A DNA stretch of 64,000 nt from Strigamia acuminata (Eukaryota; Arthropoda; Chilopoda; Geophilomorpha; Linotaeniidae): positions 6,824,186 to 6,888,185 of the forward strand of contig OX442317.1 of assembly GCA_949358305.1 (NCBI GenBank), read 5' to 3'. The stretch's first letter is position 1. The number at the start of each line of letters is the position of its first letter. A program made the position numbers and the translations under genes. Positions 21,483 to 32,653 of this stretch are shown piece after piece. Under the pieces are notes generated by a model. That model was not told the origin of the DNA and did no database searches. It saw nothing but the letters and a program-made list of their open reading frames with translations.

Positions 21483-22921
21483 GTAATACCAATAGATCGA
21501 TAAAAGCAATAAAACAATACACGGAGTAATTTATAATTTGAACCATATTTGTCTGCACAGATCAGACTGCGCAGTTTAAATTTAGTATCAAGTTGCATTT
21601 AGCATCAAGTTACCAAGCGCACTGACAAGACCTGATTCTGGTGGATTATTGCAGAGAGACATCATATGAAGAAAATAATTGCTACGCAACGACAGTTTTG
21701 AGTTGAATATTAATCCGAATCATCTAATTGAATGGATTGATAAGCCGCATTTAATTCTGTAAGCCCTTTACTTAATCCCAATTTTGGAGCAAATCCCTTA
21801 TTGCAATAGGAGAATGTGATAAAATATTGAACAAGCAAAATTTGTTTTCCCAGAGGTCCTAAAAATGTTCAATTCGCCCTGCGAGAGATCCGTGCGGGTG
21901 TGGAAATAGGGAAGGAGAGAGAAATGAAAGGAATGGGGAGTGAGTATATAGAAAAAAGTTACGATGCAATTGCAGCAATCACGGCGCTGATTTCAGAGAG
22001 TTTTGTCACAGATCCAGTGCACAAGTCGCTATCAATATTGAAAATGACAGGCCAGCTGCTTTTATTGAAAAATGGCTTTCTCACTAGACAACAACAACAA
22101 TTCTCTACAAATATGGACCCCGAGTTACGACTTCTGTTTACACATTGCTTTTTATCATCCCCAAGCACAAATACAACTACAAAAACCGAGTCAATCGTAG
22201 AAAAATAACAAAAATATTCAATTTCCTCCCTAGGATTTAACGAGTGTATTAAACCGAGGCTTTCTTTTTACTTTTATTGTTGTTCCTGGCTTCCAGGAAA
22301 AACTTTGCACTTGTGTTTGTAAACAGATGCATAAACTTGGCAAGAATAAATGTTGTGATTTGTGTGTCCGCAGTCCACGCCATAGTCAAAGAAATCGCAA
22401 TCAATGTGTGTATGCAGAAGGAGAATTTCAGACTTATCTTTAATCGAATAATTTGTTCCGATGGTGCACTTTGGCTGAAGCTTAAGTGCAATAATCATCA
22501 TTCACACTTGATATCCCTGCTACAAAGCAAATTTATAATATCTTTCCACTTAATTTGCTAGATACTCGATGAACCTACCGATGGCTAATAGCACGTGCTT
22601 CCACGGTCATGGGATCTGTCAACAAACCTGCCAACAGAATGCCGGTGTCCTTTTGATCCGCAAAATTCCATTCTAATCCAGTTTCTCATTTCTACTCCCA
22701 GAGCACGCTCCCAAAAGACGCTGCGACAACAAACGTGAGCTACAACTTTCCAACATATCCATCTTTTTTTCCAATGCACAAAAAAACTTTCACGAGCAAC
22801 AAATCTCTTTACTTGCATTCGTATCTTAATTTCTCGGCTAAATTTGATGAACCAAAAATTTAAATTGGATTTTCTTGTCGTCGAAAAAAAAAAACTTTTG
22901 TCTAAATTCACCCCACATATA
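21483..22921. other. Non-coding stretch, no gene recognised
   Basis: Short overlapping frames on both strands (21900-22208, 22249-22561, 22585-22911) show no domain signal. Nothing else identified. Confidence 0.5.
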
Positions 22922-23268
22922 GTTCAAGAATGCATTTGATAATACATTTTGTAAAATATTTTACAAAATGCATTCCAATTCCAATTTTCAAAATGCATTA
23001 CAGTCGAAACTCTTTATAACGAATCGCAAGAAACCAGAAAAATCGATTCATTATAACGAGAATTCGTTATATGGAAATTTTTTAACATGGTGTTCTATTG
23101 CCAGCCAACCAAACCAGCAATTTTTAGGTATTTGTTTTATTGCGATTCGTTAAAAAGAGTTTCGACTGTATTTAATTTACAAATAATGTATACTTAATTC
23201 CGCTAAATGCTATACATTTTGAAATGCATTACGCGAAAGCAATATATTGTAAAATACATTTTTGAACC
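22922..23268. mobile_element. MITE, family A copy A1, interrupted
   Basis: The left end starts GTTCAAGAATGCATTTGATAAT; the inverted right end starts GGTTCAAAAATGTATTTTAC. The inner blocks are rich in AAATGCATT. The segment around 23169-23210 matches copy A8 near 61550-61580 (TTTAAT, TACAAA, TATACTTAATTC). The element is split by a pogo-like MITE at 23001-23168. It is non-coding. Confidence 0.7.
23001..23168. mobile_element. Pogo-like MITE P1 nested in A1 (168 bp)
   Basis: Terminal inverted repeats start CAGTCGAAACTCTTTATAAC and pair over 27 bp with one mismatch. TA flanks both ends (22999-23000 and 23169-23170). CAGT termini, TTATAACGAA in the repeat and a TA duplication are features of non-autonomous pogo/Tigger-type members of the IS630-Tc1-mariner superfamily. 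No transposase is present. Confidence 0.9.
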
Positions 23269-24932
23269 ACAATAGACCTTTGAAAAATCATGATGTAATG
23301 CCCTTTAGCTCCGCCCACAATAATGTGACGTATTTTGAAATTGCATTGTGCATAGTTTTTCATAAAAATATCTTTATTTCTTGATTTAAAAATAGCACTT
23401 TTCGACACAAGTTTTGTAATTTCCACTTGTCTCCCTCCACCCCACTTGAGCTATTATTTTGAATATGATTACACAAGACAGGAAGGGAAAGATTTGCAAC
23501 GAAGGGTTTATATTACTCTGTCAGCAGCAGACGGGAGTCTAATTTATTCCCTGTGGAAATCTATAGTGCAGGTTAGGTCTCATGTATTTTTCGCTGGGCG
23601 ATGTGGCATTCTTTATCTCTTTAATCGCTAAATCAGGCTTCCGCTGCCACAGATATTTCACCCAGTCTGCCATCTATATTTCCTACTGGATATCTAGACT
23701 CGCTTTCCGAGACCTCTTTCGATGTTGTTCATCCTAGCAAACAAACTGTGTCACAAAACGCCACTTGTCCTTTTATTGCCACAAATCTCGCAGTGCTGTC
23801 TACACACATCTCTAGCTCATCCTTCCTTTGTACCCAAAAACGCTAGTTTCACTAAACCCTACATTATTCTCATGTGAGCATGTATAAATGCATGTTGCAA
23901 ACTTCCCCGCTATGACTTTGATTGGCACGAAAATCCTTTTAAGAAATCTACACAATATCAAACTACAACAGAACAATTGAAAGGCTTTTTCCTTGCAATG
24001 AATAATTTCGAGAAAGCATCTGGATAACCTTCGTATGATCTTCAGACCTTCGCACATCATTGCTTTCAGCATCACAACCAGAAACGTTTCTCCAAATCAA
24101 TAAATAGCATGAAATTCCGGACCAAATATTAATCGACTACAATCCGTCGATACTATAAGCCTGCACTCAAGTTTCTGCATTAAACTAAAAGTAATTGCGC
24201 ACCTCGTATATCTTAGAGGAAAATTCCACCTAATGATAATCGAGCAATGCATTTGATATAACTTCTTAGAATAATTGTTATCGATTTTACATTAGGTGCG
24301 TTCAATCTGCGCTTTCCAAAGAGAATTCTCTATCACAACAGTGCCTCGTGTCTTTTGTTTGCCGGATAATGACGTTTTTTATGCTCGGCTCTATCATCGG
24401 GTCTCTTTTCTTACTTGTAGATTTCCCTCTCTTAAGGCAGAATTACAGCGACGCACGCCCACCAAGTGAATTCAAATATGTATTCTTCTATCTTTACTGT
24501 CTTTATGAAAAAGCGAATGCATCCGCACGAAACTAATTTTCTGATCTTGTTTCCCAAGATGGTCTCTAAAAGATAGTAAAACGTCAAGTGAAAAAGACTA
24601 AATTACCATAGGAATGACCTTGAAAGGATTTCCAAATATTTCTTTTGTTTATTTCTGTTTTTTATTAAAAAAGATCAACAAGCAGCGGGAGCGATTGCGC
24701 GAATCCATCCAGTATAAATTGTCCAACTTGTCGTTGCTCAACCTGCATTAAACCCAACATCCCCGCACTAATAAATTACTCATCATCTCATTTGCTCAGC
24801 AGTAAAACGTCAAGTCTTGTGACCTTGCTACAACATGAAGCAGTAAATCAACAAGACTCTTGTGGTGTAATCGTTTGCCCTTTGTTACAATCACCAGGCA
24901 GAGGCGGGTGATCAGCATCTGCACACAAGCGC

Positions 24933-24956
24933 CCGACCGACCGACCGACCGACCGA
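24933..24956. repeat. Tetranucleotide microsatellite (CCGA)6
   Basis: Six perfect CCGA units. A simple repeat, notable only for being GC-rich in AT-rich surroundings. Confidence 0.95.
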
Positions 24957-25264
24957 CCCAATAGAAACCAGTTGATGTTCCCAATAAAAATTACATTCTT
25001 TTGCTGCTGTGCGGTGAAATCGGGGCTTCGCCACAACGTGCTGCGCACCATTCGATCGAGGACTTGTTTCATTAGTGCTCGTTCGCCAGAGAAAAGGCCA
25101 AGCAATAAATCCAGATTGATACAGATTTATTGAAACGGCAACACGACCTCCACTCGAAATATTTATAAATCTAAACACCGATATCGAAACGCATTAGTCA
25201 AACTTAATTATTCACTCGACGCCGACGATTTTATAAATCATCATTTGCTTCGTCTTAGTCGAAC

Positions 25265-25286
25265 GACCAAAGAACGTTCTTTGGTC
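25265..25286. other. Perfect 22-bp palindrome
   Basis: GACCAAAGAAC is followed directly by its reverse complement GTTCTTTGGTC with no spacer. The arms extend weakly outward with a small gap (AGTCGAAC against TGACT). It could be a cruciform or dimeric binding site; function unknown. Confidence 0.8.
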
Positions 25287-25366
25287 TGACTCAACTTCTA
25301 ATTGAAATAAATTATATATCGAAAAAAGTTCAAAAAGAAAAAAACATGTTGACATTTTTACGATTT

Positions 25367-25399
25367 AAATAAAATAAAAATAAAATAAAAATAAAAAAA
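25367..25399. repeat. AAAAT-type simple repeat
   Basis: Tandem AAATA/AAAATA units, low complexity. Confidence 0.8.
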
Positions 25400-27474
25400 T
25401 TGGAGAAAATCGCTTTGCTTTGTACTCGTCTTACTGGAGGGCTTAGCTTTTAATTAATGACACAATAGCATTAGCAGCAGTTAAGAATGTGGTCATTTAA
25501 GAGTGAACCTGAATTTCAAACGAATTTCCCAAAACAATTTTTTTTCCTCGCAAACATCCAGCCTGAATACAAAAACAATCGACAAAAGAAAGAAAAAAAT
25601 TCCAATTTTCTTTTTAAGGTGTACAGTACATACTTTTGTGCACACTTTAAACTCTAAAAGAACATCATTTCGGAACGTCGTTTTCCCCATTCAGATGGCA
25701 TATCATTTTCTTTCTAGTGCCGGCAAATGAGAAAACCAAAGCAAAACAAAATATCCAAAAACAAAAAATAAATAATTTCTAACCAATACATAATCACAAA
25801 TCCCAAACTAATCCCAGAAAAAAAAGATAAAAAAAAATCCGTGACTTATCTCTATTCCAAAATCCCTTTGCAAAGCGCTCCAATTTTCCCTCATAAGCCT
25901 CGGTCTTACGATAAAAATCTAATAAAGACATACACTTTGCAATAAGGTCGGTATGGAAGCCGGCACAAATCTTCATCGACAACAACTCCAGGTCTTATTT
26001 AATTCTCCAGGAGCCGAACCCTAATGGCTAAGAGTGTAGCAGCCAATTCCTTGCAGCAGTGAACTTCAATTAACTGCTTCATCATTGCCTTAGACCCTGA
26101 TGAAACTCTAGTTATCCAAACGCGTGCTTAAGTCACTCAAGTGCCCAGCTGTCTCTATCTCGGCTTGATGGTCGCTAAATTCAGCTCGGGATTTGAGAGG
26201 GAAGTGCGCTTTGCCGTGCAAACTGGCGGGACCGACAGCGGATGCTACCCGACGGAAGCCAGCAAAGTGCCATGTGATTGAGGAAGACCCTGGATTTGGC
26301 GAGATGTGAAGGAAAAGAGAGAAAACGAACGAGAGCTAGAGAGAAATTGCAAGAGGAAAGCAAAAATACATTTTCTCTCCGTCTTGCCAAATGACAATTT
26401 TTCTTCTTACGAATTCTTCATTTTAAACAAAATTTGAAGTTTTTTTCAATTTTTTTTTTATCTCCATGGATGATGAAGACTCCAAGAGACGTTAAGTATA
26501 CACGTAATCAAGCTATTCAGTATTATCCACCAATGATTTTCTATTACCTGTCTTTTCGATTTAACATGGAGCTTCATCTTTTATTAAAAATTGCTTCAAC
26601 GTGAATATTCCCATTTAATTAAAGATAGAATTTCAATGAGTTGATAAAATTGAAACACGGCAACCGCAAAACCGTGAGCTGTGCAATGTTTGCGGTTATT
26701 ACTCAATAAGGAAATCAGTTGTCAAGTTGAAGAAAATCGCCATTTGAAAAATAAAGTTGTTTTTTTTGCCTTTATTCTTGTCCTGGCCAATCTGGAAGCT
26801 GCATGGTACCTCATAGATTGTATTGGTGACAAAACAATGTAACTTGAGCCTGCACAATTCCTTGTGGTGCAAATACATCACAATTCTTGAAAAATTCGAA
26901 AAGTTGGGCACACCAATCTACAAAAAATAAATAAATAATCCACAAAACAAGCCGGAGATACGACGTTTCAGGAAGTTTAACTCGGGGTTATCAGAATGTG
27001 TAGCAAAGCAAGCAAAACCGTTGGGAGTGAACAACATCCACCTATCGTCTGACACAGATTCGCAAAGAAACTTTCACCGCATTGGGAGTTAGATCTTTAA
27101 AACACGAGATTTAAAGCGCTGCCAATTTAAATCGAAAGTTAAAAGAGAAAAATTGATCATAAAACAAGCACATTTGCTACAATCAGAAGCGCGTTGATAT
27201 GGGACCTATGCTTTCGTTTCACCTCATTATATTTCATGCAACATTTTTTTCCATTCGTTTTTCCCGTTGTTTACGTTTTATTTCTCGAGTTATGTTCAAC
27301 AAATCTGATGATGTAAAAGCAGAAGTAGATACTGTAGGATCCGATTAATTTCCCTAGATACACCTGTGAATTTCGTTCGTGTAAATGAAAAATTTAAACT
27401 AAATCTCTAGTTTGATGTAGAGCAGTGAAGCCTACCTAAACCACGCTTCAAAAATGATTCAATTTGTCAACAAT

Positions 27475-27492
27475 GATAATAATAATAATAAT
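27475..27492. repeat. (AAT)n microsatellite
   Basis: About six ATA/AAT units followed by degenerate AAT copies. Confidence 0.8.
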
Positions 27493-28570
27493 TAAATCAA
27501 ATTAATAATAATGATTAAATTTTTCCTATTGTTCACGAAGCAATTTATAAAAAAAATGACCAAATTTATCTCCAGAAAAAGTATGTATTATAAATATAAA
27601 CTAAAAAAAATTAAATAATTAAGTTGTCATAAAAATTCTCATTTTTTCAAGTTCATTTCATTAAAAAAGTTTAAATTTTTTTTATTGATTGACAAACGGA
27701 AATTACAATTCAAAATATCTTTCTTTTTTTGCCATAAATTTCTTACCAAGTCAAATTAAAAACTCTCTCATCGACTAATATTTGCACAGCCAGTCTCTTG
27801 TTTGTTCTGTCAGCATAGTAAGGCTTAATATTGGAAAATTCTGCTGCCAAATCTAATCAACTCCCCTAAACCCTATTCAAAAATCAAACCCGCAGTTCAC
27901 ATTAACATAATAAATTAAAATCTCTTCAGACCCACTTCGTCTCAACTATCAAATTTACCCATTTGCTGTTTTTCCCTCATAGCACGTTTTTTATTTTCCT
28001 TTTGGATAACGACTGAGCAACCTACACTCAACTTTAACATCGTTTCAAAAACTAACATCCATCCTTTTCCCCAAAATTAAACAACAAAATCATTCAGAAC
28101 AAATTTAATTTCCCCTAATTTTATGAGCTTCATTTAAAATTTTAATCTCTCCAGACACAATCGGAAAAACTACAAACCACACGTCTCACAAAACTTCATT
28201 TTGCACTGCAGCCAAAATTGTTTGTCCTGTATTTTATCCTCGGCATTTTCATCTAAATCTTAGACACACGAATGCAATAAATGTTAATAGAACAGTATCC
28301 CAACAGAAAAATAAAAGTGGCAATAAAATCCAACCATTCATCACCAAATGGCCAACCCTCAGAGCACATGAATGGAAGATCTGCTGCTTCCAATTTTGTT
28401 TCAGAGTTCACATTTTATTTGCTTTTTCAGTCAATTATGTTTCTGTTTAGAGTCGATTCAGCCGAAATTAAATATCTGTCAATGCACTTAATACGAATTT
28501 CGCGACCGAATGTGAGGTATCAACCCAACAACTCAACTCCTATCGGTTTACCGGCAGAAAAAAAAAAATG

Positions 28571-28689
28571 AAAATTCAATAACAAAAATATTATGATTAT
28601 GAGTAATTATAAGTGAAAAGCAATTAACTTGTAAAAAAAAAATAAGAAAATTCAATAACAAAAATATTATGAGTAATTCTAGATGAAAA
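28571..28689. repeat. Direct duplication with a period of about 76 bp
   Basis: A block starting AAAATTCAATAACAAAAATA occurs at 28571 and again at 28647. After it, ATTATG, GAGTAATT and GTGAAAA/ATGAAAA are also shared. The copies differ by a 6-bp ATTATG insertion in the first. A local tandem duplication in non-coding DNA. Confidence 0.8.
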
Positions 28690-29210
28690 CGTAAAAAACG
28701 TAAAAATGCATCGAATCTAACAAAATTTACAGTTTAATTTTTAAACCATGTGTGTTACTTTGATTGATAATTAAATAATGTTATTATAAACCAGCAATTG
28801 CACTCAAACTGACCTTTAATGCCATCTACTGCATGCATAAACCTTTTTACCTTCCAAACTGATATTAAACTGCAATTTTACTATATTCCCTTTTCGGAAA
28901 ACTTTTCTGACATATTCGTTAAGATCAATATCCCCAGCACCTGCATAAACACTTTGAAACTCCCTGTGGAGGTCAAAATGACCTATCACGGTCATGCACC
29001 AACCGTGTGCAAACTAGTCATGCAAAAATAATATTAAAAAAAAAAAAAAAAATCTGCATAATATATTTCCCCCACAAAAATCGCAGAGACTTTGTTTAAA
29101 AAGTCCAGCGCTTCAGTCAAGCAACAAGCAACAGTGCCCGAGCTGAAGAATTTTGTCGAGGACGATAAAAGAAGGCAAAATAGATGGTAGAAAAGAAAAT
29201 GGATCCCTAC

Positions 29211-29404
29211 CGTTCTGTCGCCCAGTTGCTTCAACCGGCAATGGAGATAAGCTGTCGTGCCGAGTTGAGCTGTAACATTGGTTGAAGTCGTATTGTCAAA
29301 CTGTGATTCAATTTCGTGCTCGGAGCTTGTGGGCGCATCACTCGGAGAAGATTGGCGCAGATCACGATTCAGCGTTGACTCGGACGACTTGGATGCTGTC
29401 GACT
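29211..29404 (-). CDS. Exon of a Dpr-family immunoglobulin-domain gene (partial)
   Basis: This internal exon encodes a Ser/Thr-rich linker and then NVTAQLGTTAYLHC and RLKQLGDRT, the A' to C strands of a first Ig domain with its first conserved cysteine. The pattern NVTA-LG-TAYL-C-LGDRTV is characteristic of Dpr (defective proboscis extension response) cell-surface proteins, which bind DIP partners and specify neuronal contacts. The linker holds two N-glycosylation sequons (NTT, NVT). On the minus strand a long pyrimidine tract ends TTTTAG at 29405; an AG two bases later would start the exon at 29402 instead. The donor is ACG then GTAGGG at 29210. The next exon should start with Val-Ser-Trp coding; I did not find it or the signal-peptide exon. 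Which Dpr paralogue it is cannot be told. Confidence 0.8.
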
Positions 29405-29738
29405 CTAAAATAAAAAAAAGAAGAAAGAAAAAAAAATAAATTGTCACAAGCATTTTACAACTGTCTAGCACACGCCAACATTATCTACATGTAAAAGGCA
29501 ATTTCTACTGAGAGGTTTCGTTCCGTGTACTCTGTCTGTCTGCACTGCGCATTGTCTCGCTTGGTAAAATAAAACGCTTGCCTGATAGGGTAATGTTGCC
29601 CAATTTACTTTCCAAACCAAATCTGATACGCAACAGGATACAGGACCTAACAAACGGTGTATTGTGATTTACTATTCCCCAACGTGCCTTTAAAATTCAC
29701 TGTTAAATTCACATGTTAAAATTCACAGTTTTAACGTA
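29405..29738. other. Intron between Dpr exon and solo LTR
   Basis: Begins, in gene direction, just upstream of the exon with a strong polypyrimidine tract (about 29405-29440 on the plus strand, purine-rich). Nothing else recognised. Confidence 0.5.
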
Positions 29739-29743
29739 CTACA
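29739..29743. repeat. Target site duplication, left (CTACA)
   Basis: CTACA at 29739-29743 matches CTACA at 30062-30066, flanking the solo LTR. Confidence 0.8.
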
Positions 29744-30061
29744 TTTGAAGTCTCGCAATTTGAATAAAACTATTTTTGATGTAAAACTGATTGAAATTCT
29801 AACTTAACTAAACTTTTCTCTTGAGACGAATAAAAATCATGCTTGATGGTTAAAGACAAGATTTATTGTAACATTATTTGGGGTTTACATACATAAAATC
29901 AGGAATAAAGGTTAAACTTGATAATTCGTGACACAAAACCGGACTTCCGTACGCGCGTCATACAATCTCGTACAGAAAAACACCGCCTGGATGATGGCTT
30001 CCCCGCACGACACCGAACACAAACGCGCGCCCCATACAACTAAAACTCGCTGGTTTTCACA
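29744..30061 (-). mobile_element. BEL/Pao solo LTR, diverged (318 bp)
   Basis: It aligns along its whole length with the LTR of the full element: TTTGAAG then CTCGCAA at the left, a TTTATTGTAA block, ACTTCCGT-GCGTCAT, AAAACACC-CCTG and a terminal TTTTCACA. It is clearly diverged and lacks internal coding, so it is an old solo LTR produced by LTR-LTR recombination. Its CTACA duplication fixes the same non-canonical CTTCAAA end. It lies in the same orientation as the Dpr exon and about 340 bp upstream of it. Confidence 0.88.
29862..29867 (-). promoter_or_regulatory. Poly(A) signal within solo LTR
   Basis: AATAAA on the minus strand at the position conserved in all the BEL LTRs of this window. 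It is in sense orientation relative to the Dpr exon. Confidence 0.6.
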
Positions 30062-30066
30062 CTACA
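30062..30066. repeat. Target site duplication, right (CTACA)
   Basis: Partner of 29739-29743. Confidence 0.8.
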
Positions 30067-30125
30067 CTCTAAGTACACCCAATTATGTTTTTGATTTAAA
30101 ACGGTCCAAAAAAATAAATTGAATT

Positions 30126-30576
30126 TTGTTTTTACGCGATTTAACCACAGACCTAAATACACTAGACTGCGAACTGAAGGATTGTGGACAAGAAGCGTAT
30201 GCTTATAGTTAATGGTAACACTAAATTCTTTATCACTTCCTGTCAATGTTATGGCTGCCTGAAATCAGCATACACACAAAATTTACGAACGATGGTTAGC
30301 AAATACTGCGTGGTTTTGAATTGTGAGTTGTCACAATCCAGATGTATTTGTTTAAATATAACTGAGAAAAAACGAGAAAAACCGAGAAAATGAGAGAAAA
30401 ACGAGGGAAAAACGAGAGAAAAACGAAAAATAGGGTTGAAACTGGTGGAGTAAGATGCAAAACAGAAAGTTGGAGAGCATTCATCTCAATGCCCCCTTCT
30501 CTCACAAGCTGGACGCCATTTGCAGTGTGCACTCCAGTAATATTTAGGTTTGTGATTTAACACGGTTAAAAAAACC
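30126..30576. mobile_element. Possible degraded inverted-repeat element (family I)
   Basis: The left arm (about 30126-30180) contains GCGATTTAACCACAGACCTAAATA. The right arm (about 30520-30576) contains the inverted form around TATTTAGGTTTGTGATTTAA. Similarity continues inward for about 55 bp with mismatches (ACTAGACTGC against ACTGGAGTGC). Ends are approximate and no target duplication was identified. Confidence 0.5.
30364..30430. repeat. Degenerate minisatellite, about 11-bp units
   Basis: Repeated GAGAAAAACGA-type units (GAGAAAAAAC, GAGAAAAACC, GAGAAAATGA, GAGAAAAACGA, GGGAAAAACGA). It lies inside the possible inverted-repeat element at 30126-30576. Confidence 0.75.
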
Positions 30577-31654
30577 GCCTTTAAAAATATATTTCCGTTA
30601 ACTGTAATTTTCTACGAAATATTTAGGAAATTCTCCTTGTTTGTATATTTTTTTTTCACACTTTTTTTTCTCCACATTGTAAAACAGAATTAAGTGCCCC
30701 TTAATTACTAATCCCATATTGTTAAACACATAAAATTCACCTAGAAACGTAAAATAATTAAATTTGAAGAAAAAAAGTGAGTCAGCAGACTTAGCCATTT
30801 GCAATTTAGCAATAAGAGCAGTTCCGCAGTCAATTTTGCGTTAACTGAAACACGTTACATCCAATCATAGTACGAATAACAATTTTTTTTATGTGAAAGA
30901 AAAATATTTAGAAAACATTAATTTTTTTTCTTCTAAACGTTTGACCGATTACTGACAATATCAAATAGGACTGCGCGACTGGCGCGAGTAAAAATTTACT
31001 GCTTCAGCAAATGTAGCTCATTGGTTCCAGTCTCACTCACTTTTGGCCAATATTTCTCAAAAAGTTCAATTCGCAGACAATTAGACTTATTGCGGGGTGG
31101 CGAAAACAACTCATTCATCACGAAACGTGGACCGTCACTATGTTATTTGTCGGCAGTTACTGCCAAATTGCGACCCGCTTGCCAAATATCAAGAAGCAAA
31201 ATTTATCTTTTTCTTTCAAACGCCCATATCTCATACCAAGAAAAATATTGCATTTCAAACCCACACCATCGCCCCATTCTGGTTTCTGATAAACTTGTGT
31301 ACCGAAATTGACCGACACTTACTGTGCTGCTGACAAATTTCCTCCAAAATTGTCTTTTGTGCCAATTTATTCACAACAATAAATCCCCTTCACTTTATTG
31401 ACTCCAAACTAACTGTACAAACAACTGTAGATCCTTTAACTACCTTCACACGCACTTATTTATATTTAAATAAACAAAATAAGCTCGTATGTGCTGGTGC
31501 TGCTTTATACGTGACACAGGCGTAAAAAAAAGCCTCAACACCACAGTTCGCGCTCGGTATCTTGATGGCAAATTCATACAGCGCATGAGAATTAGCACTT
31601 CGTGTTGACATGAGATGGCGTTCTTGAATGTAACGCCTGCTATAATACAGCACA
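30577..31654. other. Non-coding stretch
   Basis: AT-rich, with short overlapping frames (for example 31021-31333) lacking any domain signal. No gene or repeat family recognised. Confidence 0.5.
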
Positions 31655-32143
31655 TGTATTAACACGAGATTCTTGTCTAAAAATTACCTGCTAACACGAT
31701 TAAACCCGCAACCCAATTCTCAGACGACCCTTCAAAGATCGTGCTGTTTATTGTGGTTGAGATTCTCAGGTCAAAATTCAAATCTCGTAAAAAAGCGTTT
31801 TTATTTGCGATTTTTCCGCTAAAAAGCGTTTGAGAATCGAATTAGACATGCGTTATTAGATTTGCAAGTCAAGACTAGACTGATTTGTTCATAAAAACTG
31901 CAAAAAGAGCCAATCCTGGCCACAAATTAGTATAATGACCGCAAAGTGGCACTGCCACTCACAAAGCGATGAATAAAAGTAGCGCGCGTTTTCATTTTCA
32001 ATCAAACGCGTGAGATATGTCTCGCTTTGATCCTTGTGGCACGACAAAAACAGCACGGATGCCGGAGGGTCGTCTTAAGATCGTTCACGAGTTACATCAT
32101 GTTTCCAGGCAATTTTTGGACACGAGAATCGCGTGTTAATACA
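31655..32143. mobile_element. Inverted-repeat element, family C (489 bp)
   Basis: The left arm starts TGTATTAACACGAGATTCTTG and ends TAAAAATT; the inverted right arm starts TGTATTAACACGCGATTCTCG. Inward, a second paired block (GACGACCCTTCAAAGATCGTG against GACGACCCTCCGGCATCCGTG, then CTGTTT) continues the symmetry. The imperfect terminal repeat therefore reaches about 95 bp. No coding capacity and no clear target duplication; a MITE or foldback element. Confidence 0.7.
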
Positions 32144-32189
32144 CTTACACCATGTTCACACCAAGATTTTGAATCTCATTCGAAGCTGC

Positions 32190-32237
32190 AGATCTAGATC
32201 CGTGTGAACACTGAACTCCCTTCACGGATCTAGATCT
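32190..32237. other. 15-bp perfect inverted repeat (hairpin)
   Basis: AGATCTAGATCCGTG (32190-32204) pairs with CACGGATCTAGATCT (32223-32237) around an 18-nt loop. It directly precedes the left end of the family B MITE; its last base lies in the TA flank. Confidence 0.75.
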
Positions 32238-32238
32238 A

Positions 32239-32653
32239 TACTCGAGTTGCACTCAAAAAGGCACCTCACAATGTGTACTCCCATTGGTCGAGCCAGTTTA
32301 CTGGTATAGTGATCTGGAAAAGTAGACCCAAACACCAGAATTGCATTACAAGGCAATCGATTGCCTAGGCAACGGCCTAAAATTCAAACTTCCAGACAAT
32401 GTAAGCAATAAACACAACAAACATGAGTTTGACATTTTTTAATGTGTGAAACTTCATTTTAATGATGGAAATAACATTTTTTATTAAATAAAATCAAAAT
32501 AACATTAACTAAACTAGTTATAACAATCATAACAATAAATAAAAATCAAAACTACTTCTCCTAGTAGTAGCATACAGTCTGGAGTTTGTAGTAAACTGGC
32601 TCGACCAATGGGAGTGCACATTGTGAGGTGCCTTTTTGAGCGCAACTCGAGTA
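32239..32653. mobile_element. MITE, family B copy 3 (415 bp)
   Basis: Terminal inverted repeats start TACTCGAGTTGC and match for about 67 bp with very few differences, through GGCACCTCACAATGTG and CCCATTGGTCGAGCCAG. TA flanks both ends (32237-32238 and 32654-32655). The subterminal blocks AAGTAGACCCAAACACCAG and CTCCTAGTAGTAGCATACAG tie it to the other two family B copies. It has the longest and best-preserved arms of the three. Confidence 0.85.

Larger units (their letters stand above)
23269..29210. other. Long AT-rich stretch, probable intron downstream of the Dpr exon
   Basis: It lies 3' of the Dpr exon on the minus strand, so it should be intron of that gene. I looked for the next Dpr exon (an SWIR-type start and a YEC-type second cysteine) on the minus strand and did not find it. 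It contains simple repeats, a perfect palindrome and a small direct duplication, listed separately. A small inverted pair around CACCTAATG lies at about 24223-24300. Confidence 0.5.
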
